Shown here: one piece after another, positions 29,387 through 37,852 of the stretch
How positions within the stretch are numbered: the stretch's first letter is position 1
Layout of the letters: each line of letters starts with the position of its first letter
From: Roseicyclus marinus
GTDB lineage: Bacteria; Pseudomonadota; Alphaproteobacteria; Rhodobacterales; Rhodobacteraceae
Direction: 5' to 3'
Assembly: GCF_030163795.1 (NCBI RefSeq)
Contig: NZ_JASJOF010000005.1
Location: 186,001-250,000, forward strand
DNA length: 64,000 nucleotides
Program-made: the position numbers and the translations under genes
The notes under the pieces: generated by a model
Database searches by the model: none
What the model was told of the DNA's origin: nothing
Seen by the model: only the letters and a program-made list of their open reading frames with translations

Positions 29387-30736
29387 TCAGGCCAATGCCG
29401 CCTCTGCCGCCGCGCCCAGACGCAACAGGCGTTCGTCCGCGCCGGGGGCGGCCAGCATCATCAGACCGCAGGACCGCACACCCGTGGGCAGCGTCAGACC
29501 GCAGAGCCCCATCAGGTTGCCCACCCGCGTGTTGCGCAGCGTCATGAGGTTTTCCGCGACGTAGAAATCGGCATCCGCCATCAATCGGTCGATGGGTGGC
29601 GGCAGGTTCGGCACGGTGGGCAGCAGCACGGCATCATATTGCGCCGTTTCCGCCGCCCAGACCTGCCTCAGCACCCTCAAACGCCGCCATGCCGCGACAT
29701 AATCGGGCGCGCTGAAGGCCGCGCCGCCCCGGAACCGATCAAGGATGCGGACATACATCTTGTCCGGCGCCGCCTCGATCACGTCGCGCCATGTGCCGTA
29801 GCCCTCGGTCGCAAAAAGGACGGGGGACAGGTCCATCGCCTCGGCGATGCCGCTGACCGTGCCGGTCGTGATCTCTGCGCCAGCGCGCGACAGCCGCCCG
29901 ACCGCATCGGAAAACCCTTTGCCCGGCGTCTCGCGCACATCGCTAGCATAGGGGTCGAGGATCAGGAACCGGACGCCCTGCAAACTCGCGCCGCGCAGGT
30001 CGGCGGGTTTGCCGCCCTCCATCACCGCCAGCAATTCGGCGCAATCCTCAACCGTGCGGCAGAGCGGACCGACCGTATCGAAACTTTCGGCCAGCGGCAC
30101 AACGCCTTGCAAGCTCAACCGACCATGCGTCGTCTTGAGGCCCACAAGATCGTTCCAAGCGGCAGGCACCCGTACCGATCCACCCGTGTCCGACCCGATG
30201 CCCGCAGGCGCGAGCCCGAAGGCCACGGAGGCCGCCGCCCCCGAGGAAGAGCCGCCCGGCGCTAGGGCCGGATCGTTCACATTGGGCGGGGTGCCGGGTT
30301 TGGGGTCGGTGTTGCCGCCATAGGCCGGGTTCATGCCAAGACCGGCAAAGGCCAGTTCGGACATATGCGTCTTGCCCAGACACGTGAGGCCCGCGCGCGT
30401 GGCGCGCTGCAACACTTCGGCATCGGTGTCAGGTACACGACCCTCCAGCAGCATGGATCCCGCTTCGGTCACCACGCCCGCCGTGTCGAACAGGTCCTTC
30501 CAGCTGATCGGCACACCGTCGAGCAATCCGCGCCGTACGCCGTTCTTGGCCCGGTCGCGGGCCGCCATCGCCTCCGCGCGGGCGCGGTCAGGCGTCAGGC
30601 GGGCGTAGATGCGGGGGCCGTGTTCATGGCCCCGCGCCGCCTCCAGATAAGTTTCGGCCAGATCCACGGGGTCGATCCGCCCCGCCCCGATCGCACGCCC
30701 CAGATCGCTGGCGCTTTGCCACAGCCAATCGCTCAT
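29387..30736 (-). CDS. Amidase signature family protein
   Basis: The 449-residue protein carries the Ser-cisSer-Lys triad of the amidase signature family: Lys80 in PISWKDLFD, the cis-serine in PGGSSSGAA (about Ser164) and the nucleophile Ser187 in GIGSDTGGSVRVP. The rest follows the family fold, with TTHGRLSLQGVVPLAESFDTVGPL. No GatC or GatB is nearby and the key GatA context is absent, so it is more likely a catabolic amidase than the glutamyl-tRNA amidotransferase subunit. It is divergent from the hydroxylase gene. Confidence 0.88.
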   Translation of the reverse strand: MSDWLWQSASDLGRAIGAGRIDPVDLAETYLEAARGHEHGPRIYARLTPDRARAEAMAARDRAKNGVRRGLLDGVPISWKDLFDTAGVVTEAGSMLLEGRVPDTDAEVLQRATRAGLTCLGKTHMSELAFAGLGMNPAYGGNTDPKPGTPPNVNDPALAPGGSSSGAAASVAFGLAPAGIGSDTGGSVRVPAAWNDLVGLKTTHGRLSLQGVVPLAESFDTVGPLCRTVEDCAELLAVMEGGKPADLRGASLQGVRFLILDPYASDVRETPGKGFSDAVGRLSRAGAEITTGTVSGIAEAMDLSPVLFATEGYGTWRDVIEAAPDKMYVRILDRFRGGAAFSAPDYVAAWRRLRVLRQVWAAETAQYDAVLLPTVPNLPPPIDRLMADADFYVAENLMTLRNTRVGNLMGLCGLTLPTGVRSCGLMMLAAPGADERLLRLGAAAEAALA

Positions 30737-30823
30737 ACCCGCCCCCTGCCCATGATGTCGCAAGCGACGCTACAACCGGCCCGCGCCATGGACAATCCCG
30801 CCTGTCGGGCCATAGTCGGGGAC

Positions 30824-32047
30824 ATGAGACATGACGCGGATATCCTGATCGTCGGCGGCGGGTTGAACGGCCCCTGCCTTGCGCTGGCCTGCGCTCAGGC
30901 GGGCCTGTCGTCCATCGTGATCGACGCGCTGCCGGCCCAAGCGCAGATGGGCGCGGACTTCGACGGGCGGTCCTATGCGCTGGCGCTGGCCTCGGTCCGG
31001 ATGCTGGGCGCGCTGGGGCTTTGGGAAGGGTTGCGCGATCACGCCCAACCCATCCACCAGATCAAGGCCAGCGATGGGCGCGCAGGCGAAGGGGCGGCCC
31101 CCTTCTTCCTCCATTTCGACAGCGCCGAGTTGGAAGAAGGCCCGATGGGCCACATGATGGAGGATCGCCACCTGCGCCGTGCCGTGCAGGAGGCGATGGC
31201 GCAAAACCCGCTGATCACCCATCGTCCCGGGGCAACCGTGGTGGCGCAATCCAGCGAGGGTGCCGCGCGCGTCACTCTGGACACAGGCGAGATCGTGACC
31301 GGGGCCATCCTGATCGGGGCCGATGGCCGCAAATCGGGCACAGCGGCGCGGGCGGGGATCAAGCGCACTGGATGGGATTATGGGCAGACCGCGCTTGTCT
31401 GCGCTATCGCGCATGAGAAGCCGCATGAGGGCATCGCGCATCAATTCTTCATGCCGCCCGGACCTTTGGCGATCCTGCCCCTGCCCGGCAACCGATCCTC
31501 GATTGTCTGGTCCGAGACGCATGCCGATGCGCGCCGGTTGATGGCGGGCAGCGATGCCGAATTCCTCGACCACCTGCGGCCCCGTTTCGGCGATTTTCTG
31601 GGCGAGATTTCACTGGCCGGGCGGCGCTACAGCTATCCCCTGAACCTGACCATCGCCAATGCCTTCATCGCTGACCGTCTGGCGCTGGTGGGGGATGCGG
31701 CGCACGGGGTTCATCCGATCGCGGGGCAAGGTCTGAACCTTGGGCTGCGCGATGTGGGGGCTCTGGCCGAGGTCCTTGCCGACGCGACCCGCCGGGGCGA
31801 AGATATCGCGGCCCCGGACGTGCTGGCCCGCTACCAATCTTGGCGGCGGTTCGACACGGCGGCGCTGGCGCTGGCGACAGATGGGGTCAACCGCCTGTTT
31901 TCCAACGACAACCCGGCGCTTCGCCTGATCCGCGACATCGGCATGGGCGCGGTGAGTGCGGTGCCCGCCCTACGACGGGCTTTCATGCGCGAAGCGGCGG
32001 GGCTGACTGGGGATGTGCCGCGCCTGTTGCAAGGGCGGGCGTTGTAA
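30824..32047 (+). CDS. UbiH/UbiF/VisC family FAD-dependent hydroxylase
   Basis: The 407-residue flavoprotein has the N-terminal FAD motif ILIVGGGLNGPCLALACA (about 7-24), a DG motif in LIGADGRKSGTA near residue 165, and the C-terminal GDAAHGVHPIAGQGLNLGL motif near 285, the hallmark of ubiquinone-ring hydroxylases. These enzymes hydroxylate the aromatic ring of ubiquinone intermediates. Which position it acts on cannot be told from sequence. An upstream in-frame extension exists, but this ATG gives the usual length. Confidence 0.9.
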   Translation: MRHDADILIVGGGLNGPCLALACAQAGLSSIVIDALPAQAQMGADFDGRSYALALASVRMLGALGLWEGLRDHAQPIHQIKASDGRAGEGAAPFFLHFDSAELEEGPMGHMMEDRHLRRAVQEAMAQNPLITHRPGATVVAQSSEGAARVTLDTGEIVTGAILIGADGRKSGTAARAGIKRTGWDYGQTALVCAIAHEKPHEGIAHQFFMPPGPLAILPLPGNRSSIVWSETHADARRLMAGSDAEFLDHLRPRFGDFLGEISLAGRRYSYPLNLTIANAFIADRLALVGDAAHGVHPIAGQGLNLGLRDVGALAEVLADATRRGEDIAAPDVLARYQSWRRFDTAALALATDGVNRLFSNDNPALRLIRDIGMGAVSAVPALRRAFMREAAGLTGDVPRLLQGRAL

Positions 32048-32069
32048 GGATCGAATGATGTGCCGTGAC

Positions 32070-32090
32070 AGGCGCACCAACGATGCGCCT
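32070..32090. terminator. Hairpin between convergent genes
   Basis: AGGCGCA and TGCGCCT pair around a 7-base loop between the convergent hydroxylase and Trm112-like genes, reaching into the latter's stop codon. Confidence 0.4.
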
Positions 32091-32275
32091 CACTCCAACG
32101 CTCGCGCCTCGCTTTCCAGCATGATCGGGATGCCGCCGCGGATCGGATAGGCCAGATGCGCGGCCTTGGACACCAGTTCCTGCCGGTCGGCGTCGTAGCT
32201 CAGGGGCGCATGGGTCAGCGGGCAGACCAGCGCCTCCAGCATACGGCGGTCGATGGGCACCGCACCGTCGCTCAT
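32090..32275 (-). CDS. Trm112/UPF0434 family protein
   Basis: The 61-residue protein has the family core: [16 protein letters not shown] near the N-terminus, [24 protein letters not shown] near the end. Trm112-like proteins act as small scaffolds for methyltransferases in other organisms; here one cysteine remains, so zinc binding is doubtful. Its ATG overlaps the stop of the LON-domain gene, making it the last gene of the ybbN-LON-Trm112 operon. Confidence 0.85.
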   Translation of the reverse strand: MSDGAVPIDRRMLEALVCPLTHAPLSYDADRQELVSKAAHLAYPIRGGIPIMLESEARALE

Positions 32276-32922
32276 TGCATCTGTTCCTCGGGCCCGCCGC
32301 CACGCAGCGCGAATTCGATCAGCGTCACCAGCGTCTCGCGCCGGGTCGACAGCGACGGCGCCTCGAGCAGGGCCTGCTTTTCCTCGGGCGGGAAGGGGCA
32401 GAGCATCGACAGCGAATTGATCAGCAATTCGTCCTCGGCCTCCTTCATGCTGTCCCAGTCGGTCGAAAGGGACATGGCGTCGAAATAGCGCCCCAGAAGG
32501 TCCAGAAACCGGGGACGGTCAAAACCGGGGTCCACCTCGGTCGGGCCGAGATCGGCCCCGAACCCGTCCCACGACACATCGCAGCGGCGATAGGGGGTAA
32601 AGCCCGACACCTCCTGCTTGATCCGAAACCGGGACATGCCCGACAGCGTGATCATGTAGCGCCCATCCTCGGTCTCCGAGAATTGGGTGACACGGCCCGC
32701 GCAGCCGATGGCATGCAGGCGACGTTCGTTCGATCCCGGCACCTCGCGCGATTGCACCATGCCGATCAGGCGGTGGGGCGTTTTCAGCGCATCGTCCAGC
32801 ATCGCCAGATAGCGCGGCTCGAAGATATGCAGCGGAAGCCGCGCCCGAGGCAGCAAAAGCGCCCCGGGAAGCGGGAAAATGGAGATCGTTGCGGGTAAGT
32901 CGGCGGATGACATCATGGGCAT
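32272..32922 (-). CDS. LON peptidase substrate-binding domain protein
   Basis: The 216-residue protein is the LON N-terminal domain alone, without ATPase or protease parts. It starts [29 protein letters not shown], typical of the family, and includes GCAGRVTQF. Stand-alone versions are common beside thioredoxin-like ybbN genes in alphaproteobacteria and may bind unfolded protein. It is the middle gene of the ybbN-LON-Trm112 cluster and is coupled to the next gene by ATGA. Confidence 0.88.
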   Translation of the reverse strand: MPMMSSADLPATISIFPLPGALLLPRARLPLHIFEPRYLAMLDDALKTPHRLIGMVQSREVPGSNERRLHAIGCAGRVTQFSETEDGRYMITLSGMSRFRIKQEVSGFTPYRRCDVSWDGFGADLGPTEVDPGFDRPRFLDLLGRYFDAMSLSTDWDSMKEAEDELLINSLSMLCPFPPEEKQALLEAPSLSTRRETLVTLIEFALRGGGPEEQMQ

Positions 32923-32943
32923 GGACCTAGCCCCCCATCGCCA

Positions 32944-33873
32944 TCAGGCAAAGATCATCGAGCTGAGCCTGCGCCGACCGGTCAAGACGATGGGATCCTG
33001 CGGCTTGAGCGCGTCGAAAATGGTGAAGAGTTGCGCCTTTGCCGCGCCGTCGTTCCATTCGCGATCGCGGCGGAAGAGTTCAAGCAATTCATCGACCGCT
33101 TCCTGAACCTTGCCCGCCGCGTGAAGCGCCTGCGCATAATCGAACCGCGCCTGATGATCGGCGGGGTTCGCCTCGACCGCGGCCTGAAGATCGGCAAGGG
33201 GACCGGCATTCGCCGCTTGGCGGGCCAGAGCGATCTGGGCGCGCACGGCCTCCAGCTCGGGGGCGGTGACGATCGCCTGCGGCGCGGTGTTCAAGATGCC
33301 CTCTGCCTTGTCGATATCGCCCATGGCCAGATGCGCGCGGGCCAGACCTCCCATTGCGGCGGCATTCTCGGGTTCTTCCTCGAGGATCGCGGCAAAGGTC
33401 TGCGCGGCATCGACCGCGGCGCCTTCGGCCAGCATCGCCTCGGCCGCCTCCAGCGCCTCGGCAAGGCCGCCATCGTCACCACCCATCGCAACGAGCCGGT
33501 CGATGAATTCCTTGATCTGCCCTTGCGGGATTGCACCTTGGAACATGTCGACGGGGCGCCCACCGACAAAGGCCACGACGGTCGGGATGGACTGCAGCGG
33601 CAAGCCCTGCTGCGCCAAGGCCCCCGCCAGCCGCTGTTCGCGGTCGACGTCAATCTTGACCATCCTGACCTTGCCCTTGGCCGCGGTCACCGCCGCCTCC
33701 AGCATCGGGCCCAAGGTTTTGCACGGGCCGCACCAGGTGGCCCAGAAATCGACGATCACGGGAACCTCGCGGCTGGCCTCGATCACGTCGGCCATGAAGG
33801 TCGCCTCGGTCCCGTCCTTGATCAGGTCTCCGGCGGGCGCGCTCTTGGCCTGCCCCTGTCCGAGCTCAAGCAT
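32944..33873 (-). CDS. Thioredoxin-TPR co-chaperone (YbbN/CnoX-like)
   Basis: The 309-residue protein has an N-terminal thioredoxin domain with an intact CGPC site (Cys48-Cys51, in DFWATWCGPCK) and a C-terminal TPR-like half (about 150-300). E. coli CnoX (YbbN) is a holdase that protects proteins under oxidative stress and hands them to GroEL and DnaK; it lacks a complete CxxC, whereas this one is intact and so could be redox active. It heads the ybbN-LON-Trm112 operon. Confidence 0.88.
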   Translation of the reverse strand: MLELGQGQAKSAPAGDLIKDGTEATFMADVIEASREVPVIVDFWATWCGPCKTLGPMLEAAVTAAKGKVRMVKIDVDREQRLAGALAQQGLPLQSIPTVVAFVGGRPVDMFQGAIPQGQIKEFIDRLVAMGGDDGGLAEALEAAEAMLAEGAAVDAAQTFAAILEEEPENAAAMGGLARAHLAMGDIDKAEGILNTAPQAIVTAPELEAVRAQIALARQAANAGPLADLQAAVEANPADHQARFDYAQALHAAGKVQEAVDELLELFRRDREWNDGAAKAQLFTIFDALKPQDPIVLTGRRRLSSMIFA

Positions 33874-33907
33874 CGGTCGTCTCCGTCAATTGCATGCGCG
33901 TTCGGGC

Positions 33908-33913
33908 CTTATA
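33908..33913 (-). promoter_or_regulatory. Possible -10 box before ybbN-like gene
   Basis: TATAAG on the minus strand lies about 35 bases before the start codon, with TTGGCG 19 bases further up. The spacing is longer than usual, so support is weak. Confidence 0.28.
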
Positions 33914-33942
33914 TGCGCGTCCCGCCCCGGCGCGCCAAGGGT

Positions 33943-34731
33943 TCAAAGGTCGAATGTCGCGAAAACCGGGGCATGGTCGCTGGGCTGGGTCCAGCCACGG
34001 GCGTCACGCAACACGCGGCTGGAATGCCCCGCGTTGGAAATGTCGGAGGTGGCCCAGACATGATCGAGCCTGCGGCCCTTGTCGGCGGCATCCCAGTCCG
34101 GGCTGCGATAAGACCACCAGCTGTAGAGCAGTCCTTCGGGGATATCCTGCCGGGTGATGTCGACCCAACCGCCCGCGTCCTGCACTTGCGCCATATGCTC
34201 GACCTCGATCGGCGTGTGGCTCACGACCTTCAAAAGCGCCTTGTGCGACCACACGTCATCCTCGCGCGGGGCGATGTTCAGATCGCCGACGAGGATGGAT
34301 TTTTCGGGCCGGTCGGTGCCGAACCAATCGCGCATCTCGGTCAGGAAATCGAGCTTGTGGCCGAATTTCTCGTTCACATTCCGGTCCGGTTCGTCGCCGC
34401 CCGCGGGAACATAGAAATTGTGGATCGTCACGCCGTTTTCCAGCCGGGCCGCGACGTGGCGCGCGTCGCCCTTGGCGCACATGTCGCGGTGGCCCACATC
34501 CTCCAGCGGCAGGCGCGACAGGATGGCGACACCGTTATAGCCCTTTTGCCCGCGCGCCACGGCATGGCCGTAGCCCGCGGCGGCGAAGGCCTCGAGCGGC
34601 ATCTTGTCGACCGGCGACTTGCATTCCTGCAGGCACAGGACATCGGGCGCTTCCTCTGCCAGCAGTTTCAGCACCAGATCGGCGCGCAACCGGACCGAGT
34701 TGATGTTCCATGTGGCGAGGGTGAAGGGCAT
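33943..34731 (-). CDS. xthA: Exodeoxyribonuclease III
   Basis: The 262-residue product is an exonuclease III/AP endonuclease, cutting at abasic sites and degrading 3' ends. The metal and catalytic motifs are visible: WNINSVR (9-14), LQECK (Glu36), a GDLNIAP motif near residue 150, and the final SDHAPVFATF with its catalytic His. The chosen ATG begins MPFTLATWN and matches the family; the frame extends upstream without support. Confidence 0.95.
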   Translation of the reverse strand: MPFTLATWNINSVRLRADLVLKLLAEEAPDVLCLQECKSPVDKMPLEAFAAAGYGHAVARGQKGYNGVAILSRLPLEDVGHRDMCAKGDARHVAARLENGVTIHNFYVPAGGDEPDRNVNEKFGHKLDFLTEMRDWFGTDRPEKSILVGDLNIAPREDDVWSHKALLKVVSHTPIEVEHMAQVQDAGGWVDITRQDIPEGLLYSWWSYRSPDWDAADKGRRLDHVWATSDISNAGHSSRVLRDARGWTQPSDHAPVFATFDL

Positions 34732-34751
34732 CAGATCAGGCCTTGTCAGGG

Positions 34752-34783
34752 GCGATGCGGCCGCCGGTCGGCAGCCGCATCGC
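34752..34783. terminator. 10-bp perfect hairpin upstream of xthA
   Basis: GCGATGCGGC and GCCGCATCGC pair perfectly around a 12-base loop, between the small secreted-protein gene and xthA on the minus strand. No T-run follows, so it may be a terminator or a leader structure. Confidence 0.4.
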
Positions 34784-34796
34784 TGGTTGGGTTTGA

Positions 34797-35123
34797 TCAG
34801 TCGAAGAGTTCGTAGCTTGCTATCTGGCAGATATCGACGGTGTCGGTCAGTTCGGTGCCATCTTCGAAGATGAAGAGCATGTCGTATTCGCAGCTTTCGC
34901 CGCCATCCGCGATCACGACGCTTCCGGCTTCGCCGGGCAAAAGATCGGTCGCGGCAAGCAGATCTTCCCCCCATTCCTCGTCATCGGTCGAGGATGTGTA
35001 GAATTCCGTCAGGGCGAGAGAGGAGGAGTTCAAGAGCGCATATTCGACATCTTGCGCAAAAGCGCCGGACGCCGCTGTGAGGGACAGGATACTCGCTGCA
35101 AGGGCAGCAAAACGGGACGTCAT
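34797..35123 (-). CDS. Small secreted acidic protein
   Basis: The 108-residue protein has a signal peptide (about 1-23, ending AFA-Q). The mature part is very acidic (for example DDEEWGEDLL) and has two cysteines, in GESCEYDML and VDICQIAS. It resembles small periplasmic proteins that Rhodobacterales carry in several copies (LVEFYxSPxDxxxWxxDIL type). Function unknown. No ligand-binding motif beyond the acidic stretches is seen. Confidence 0.65.
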   Translation of the reverse strand: MTSRFAALAASILSLTAASGAFAQDVEYALLNSSSLALTEFYTSSTDDEEWGEDLLAATDLLPGEAGSVVIADGGESCEYDMLFIFEDGTELTDTVDICQIASYELFD

Positions 35124-35255
35124 TCTTCAATACTCCGCGGCCATGAACAGGTCCGGGCCATGCCCGGTCCCCGGGGCGGTCCCGGCCGGTCTGAACGCCC
35201 CGCCGCTGGCTATCACGCGTCCTTGGATGCGACAACGGTGCCCGGGCCACCCGGC

Positions 35256-35287
35256 AAAAAGAAGGCCCGGACACGAGGGTCCGGGCC
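35256..35287 (-). terminator. Strong terminator downstream of the response regulator
   Basis: On the minus strand GGCCCGGAC and GTCCGGGCC form a perfect 9-bp stem with a 6-base loop, followed by TTCTTTTT. It stands about 85 bases past the response-regulator stop and is a textbook factor-independent terminator. Confidence 0.75.
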
Positions 35288-35304
35288 AGTCCAACAGGGA
35301 GGTA

Positions 35305-35391
35305 ATGAAGCCGATCTACAAGACAACCAAAGGTTGCACTTTGATCTACGTCAATACCCTAGAGGTGAACAATCACGCCACCAGACGGTAA
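35305..35391 (+). CDS. Possible 28-residue small ORF
   Basis: A short plus-strand frame (MKPIYKTTKGCTLIY...) lies in the AT-richer gap and its end overlaps the response-regulator gene antisense. GGAGG sits only two bases before the ATG, which is too close for a good ribosome-binding site. An FnrL-type box lies inside it. Coding status is doubtful. Confidence 0.15.
   Translation: MKPIYKTTKGCTLIYVNTLEVNNHATRR
35341..35354. promoter_or_regulatory. FnrL/Crp-Fnr-type binding site
   Basis: TTGATCTACGTCAA matches the TTGAY-N4-RTCAA consensus of FnrL-type oxygen regulators exactly. It lies between the end of the response-regulator gene and its terminator. A minus-strand start about 41 bases away would run into that terminator; a plus-strand start would run antisense into the response regulator. 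Confidence 0.55.
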
Positions 35392-36059
35392 CCCCCGCTC
35401 TCGGTGACCAAGAGGCGCGCGTTCGACGGGTCGGGCTCGATCTTCTGGCGCAGCCGGTAGATGTGGGTTTCCAGCGTGTGCGTTGTGACGCCCGCATTGT
35501 AGCCCCAGACCTCGTGCAACAACACGTCGCGGGCCACGACACCATCCTGTGCGCGGTACAGGAACTTGAGGATGTTGGTTTCCTTTTCCGTCAGACGGAT
35601 TTTCTTCTCGTCTTCGGTCAAGAGCATCTTCATCGCGGGCTTGAACGTGTAGGGCCCCAACTGGAACACCGCATCCTCGCTTTGTTCATGCTGACGCAAC
35701 TGGGCACGCACACGGGCCAGAAGGACCGGAAAGCGGAAAGGCTTGGTCACGTAATCATTGGCGCCCGCATCGAGGCCGAGGATCGTATCGGCGTCGCTGT
35801 CATGGCCGGTCAGCATCACGATGGGGCATTTCACGCCTTGCTTGCGCATCCGGCGGCACAATTCGCGGCCGTCCGTATCGGGCAGCCCCACGTCGAGAAT
35901 CACGAGGTCGTAGATCGCTTCCTTGACCCGCTCCATACCCTGCGCGCCGGTGCCGGCTTCGAAGACGTCGAAATCCTCGGTCATCACAAGCTGCTCACTC
36001 AGCGCCTCGCGCAGATCGTCGTCATCATCGACAAGCAAGATCTTCTTCAATGTGGCCAT
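35373..36059 (-). CDS. OmpR-type response regulator
   Basis: The 228-residue protein has a receiver domain with the acidic cluster DDDDD (11-15), phospho-acceptor Asp56 in ILDVGLPD, and the conserved Lys in YVTKPF. The C-terminal winged-helix DNA-binding domain ends GGYRLVA. No sensor kinase gene is adjacent, so it is an orphan here. CenR-type essential envelope regulators have a similar receiver in this order, but I cannot confirm that. A terminator follows; ribA is divergent. Confidence 0.92.
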   Translation of the reverse strand: MATLKKILLVDDDDDLREALSEQLVMTEDFDVFEAGTGAQGMERVKEAIYDLVILDVGLPDTDGRELCRRMRKQGVKCPIVMLTGHDSDADTILGLDAGANDYVTKPFRFPVLLARVRAQLRQHEQSEDAVFQLGPYTFKPAMKMLLTEDEKKIRLTEKETNILKFLYRAQDGVVARDVLLHEVWGYNAGVTTHTLETHIYRLRQKIEPDPSNARLLVTESGGYRLVA

Positions 36060-36199
36060 GATCGCGGCTCCCTTCGTGTCTGAAGGGCAGATTGCGGTCG
36101 CAGCCGCATTTGACAACATCGTGAAAGACTTTCTCACGGCGTCGTGTCGAAACGTCAGGGAATGTTTCAAATCCCAGCGCCGAGAGCTACAGAACAGGC

Positions 36200-37291
36200 A
36201 TGACTCTTTTGCCCACCCCGACCGAACTTGTGGCCCGTGCCCGCGCCGACCTGCGCGTCGGCCTGCCTGTCGTGATCGGCGGCGGTGCGCAGGGTCTGAT
36301 CGTGCTGGCAGCGGAAACGCTGACCGAAGACCGGCTTGCCGGACTGCGCAGCCTGCCCGGTCGACCGCATGTGGCCCTGACCGCGCGGCGGGCCGACACG
36401 CTCAGGGCAAGGGCCTATGATGGCGATCTGGCGCGCGTGATCTTGCCGCCCGATGTCGATGCCAGATGGGTGCGCGCGCTTGCAGATCCGGCGTTGGATC
36501 TGGACGCGCCCATGAAAGGGCCGCTGGCCACGATGCGCGAGGGCGCGGTCGGCCTGCACCGGCTGGCCCTTCTGCTGGCGAAATCGGCACAGCTTCTGCC
36601 CGCGATGGTCACGTTGGACACCGACCGCCCCGAGGCGATGGCGGCCGAGTTGATGGCGACACTCTTGGCGCCCGAAGCCGCCGCTGCCGATCTTGCCTTG
36701 CATCACCCGCTGTCGCCGGTCGCCCAAGCGCGCCTGCCGATGGAGGCCGCAGAACAGGGGCGGCTGCACATCTTCCGGCCCGACAACGGCGGGATCGAGC
36801 ATTACGCGATCGAGATCGGCCGCCCGGATCGGGATAAGCCGGTCCTCGCCCGGCTCCATTCCGCCTGTTTCACGGGCGATGTTCTGGTCAGCCTGAAATG
36901 CGACTGCGGCCCGCAACTGCACGCAGCGCTTGCCGAGATGGGGCGCGCCGGTGCGGGCGTGCTGCTCTACCTGAACCAGGAGGGGCGCGGCATCGGGCTT
37001 GCCAACAAGATGCGCGCCTATTCCCTTCAGGATCAGGGTTTCGACACGGTCGAGGCCAATCACCGGCTTGGGTTCGAGGATGACGAGCGGGATTTCCGCA
37101 TCGGCGCGGACCTGTTGCGCAAGATGGGCTTTGGCGCCGTGCGGTTGATGACCAACAACCCCCGCAAGACCGCCATGATGGAGGCCGAGGGCATCGCCGT
37201 CACCGAGCGCGTGCCGCTGATCACCGGCACCAACCGCCACAATGCGCATTACCTGTCGGTCAAGCGCGACAAGTCGGGGCATATGCTGTGA
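36200..37291 (+). CDS. ribA: GTP cyclohydrolase II
   Basis: RibA opens GTP to start riboflavin synthesis. The 363-residue protein has an N-terminal extension (about 1-165) resembling a degenerate RibB-like domain, common in alphaproteobacteria. The C-terminal cyclohydrolase II domain has the zinc cysteines in HSACFTGDVLVSLKCDCGPQL, EGRGIGLANKM near residue 262, and TNNPRKTAMMEAEG. The gene overlaps the following L,D-transpeptidase gene (GTGA). Confidence 0.9.
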   Translation: MTLLPTPTELVARARADLRVGLPVVIGGGAQGLIVLAAETLTEDRLAGLRSLPGRPHVALTARRADTLRARAYDGDLARVILPPDVDARWVRALADPALDLDAPMKGPLATMREGAVGLHRLALLLAKSAQLLPAMVTLDTDRPEAMAAELMATLLAPEAAAADLALHHPLSPVAQARLPMEAAEQGRLHIFRPDNGGIEHYAIEIGRPDRDKPVLARLHSACFTGDVLVSLKCDCGPQLHAALAEMGRAGAGVLLYLNQEGRGIGLANKMRAYSLQDQGFDTVEANHRLGFEDDERDFRIGADLLRKMGFGAVRLMTNNPRKTAMMEAEGIAVTERVPLITGTNRHNAHYLSVKRDKSGHML

Positions 37292-37806
37292 AATCCACCG
37301 ATATGGTCGTGACGCCCATGGGCGTTCGGTTTCGCGGGCGGCTATTCCCCTGCACGCTTGGGCGGGGCGGTGTCGTATCGGCCCGAGCCAAACGCGAAGG
37401 CGACGGCGGCACACCCGCGGGCGTGCATCGCATCGTCGGTTGTCTCTATCGTCCCGACAGGTTGGCGCGGCCCTGCGATTGGGCGGTGCCGATCCGGCCC
37501 GGTGATCTGTGGTGCGACGATCCGGGGCACGAGGATTACAACCTGATGGTTCGCGCGCCGCTGGCCGCGAACCACGAAACGCTGCGCCGCGCCGATCCGC
37601 TTTACGACATCGTGCTGATCACCGACTGGAACTGGCCGCAGGCCGAGCGCGGGCGCGGGTCAGGGATCTTCGTCCATGCGTGGCGGCGGCCCGGATTTCC
37701 CACGGCCGGTTGCGTGGCGCTGTCACCGCCGGACCTGCGCTGGATCGTGCGGAAGATTGGTTACCAAACGAGGCTGGTGATCCCCGAGACCCTTTCCGGA
37801 TCGTGA
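37288..37806 (+). CDS. L,D-transpeptidase (YkuD) family protein
   Basis: The 172-residue protein has the YkuD catalytic signature: His in GSGIFVHAWR (near 131) and Cys in TAGCVALS (near 143). L,D-transpeptidases make 3-3 crosslinks or attach proteins to peptidoglycan. There is no signal peptide from either candidate start, which is unusual for this role. The GTG overlaps the ribA stop; an ATG five codons later is also possible. Export, if any, would need another route. Confidence 0.85.
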   Translation: MKSTDMVVTPMGVRFRGRLFPCTLGRGGVVSARAKREGDGGTPAGVHRIVGCLYRPDRLARPCDWAVPIRPGDLWCDDPGHEDYNLMVRAPLAANHETLRRADPLYDIVLITDWNWPQAERGRGSGIFVHAWRRPGFPTAGCVALSPPDLRWIVRKIGYQTRLVIPETLSGS

Positions 37807-37852
37807 AGATTCGGAGGCAAGTGTTGAGGGGGCCTTAACGGCCATCCCCGGC

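Noticed and set aside
34732-34974. N-terminal extension of xthA
   Set aside because: The added residues are Arg-rich and lie antisense to the small secreted-protein gene; the family start at MPFTLATWN fits better.
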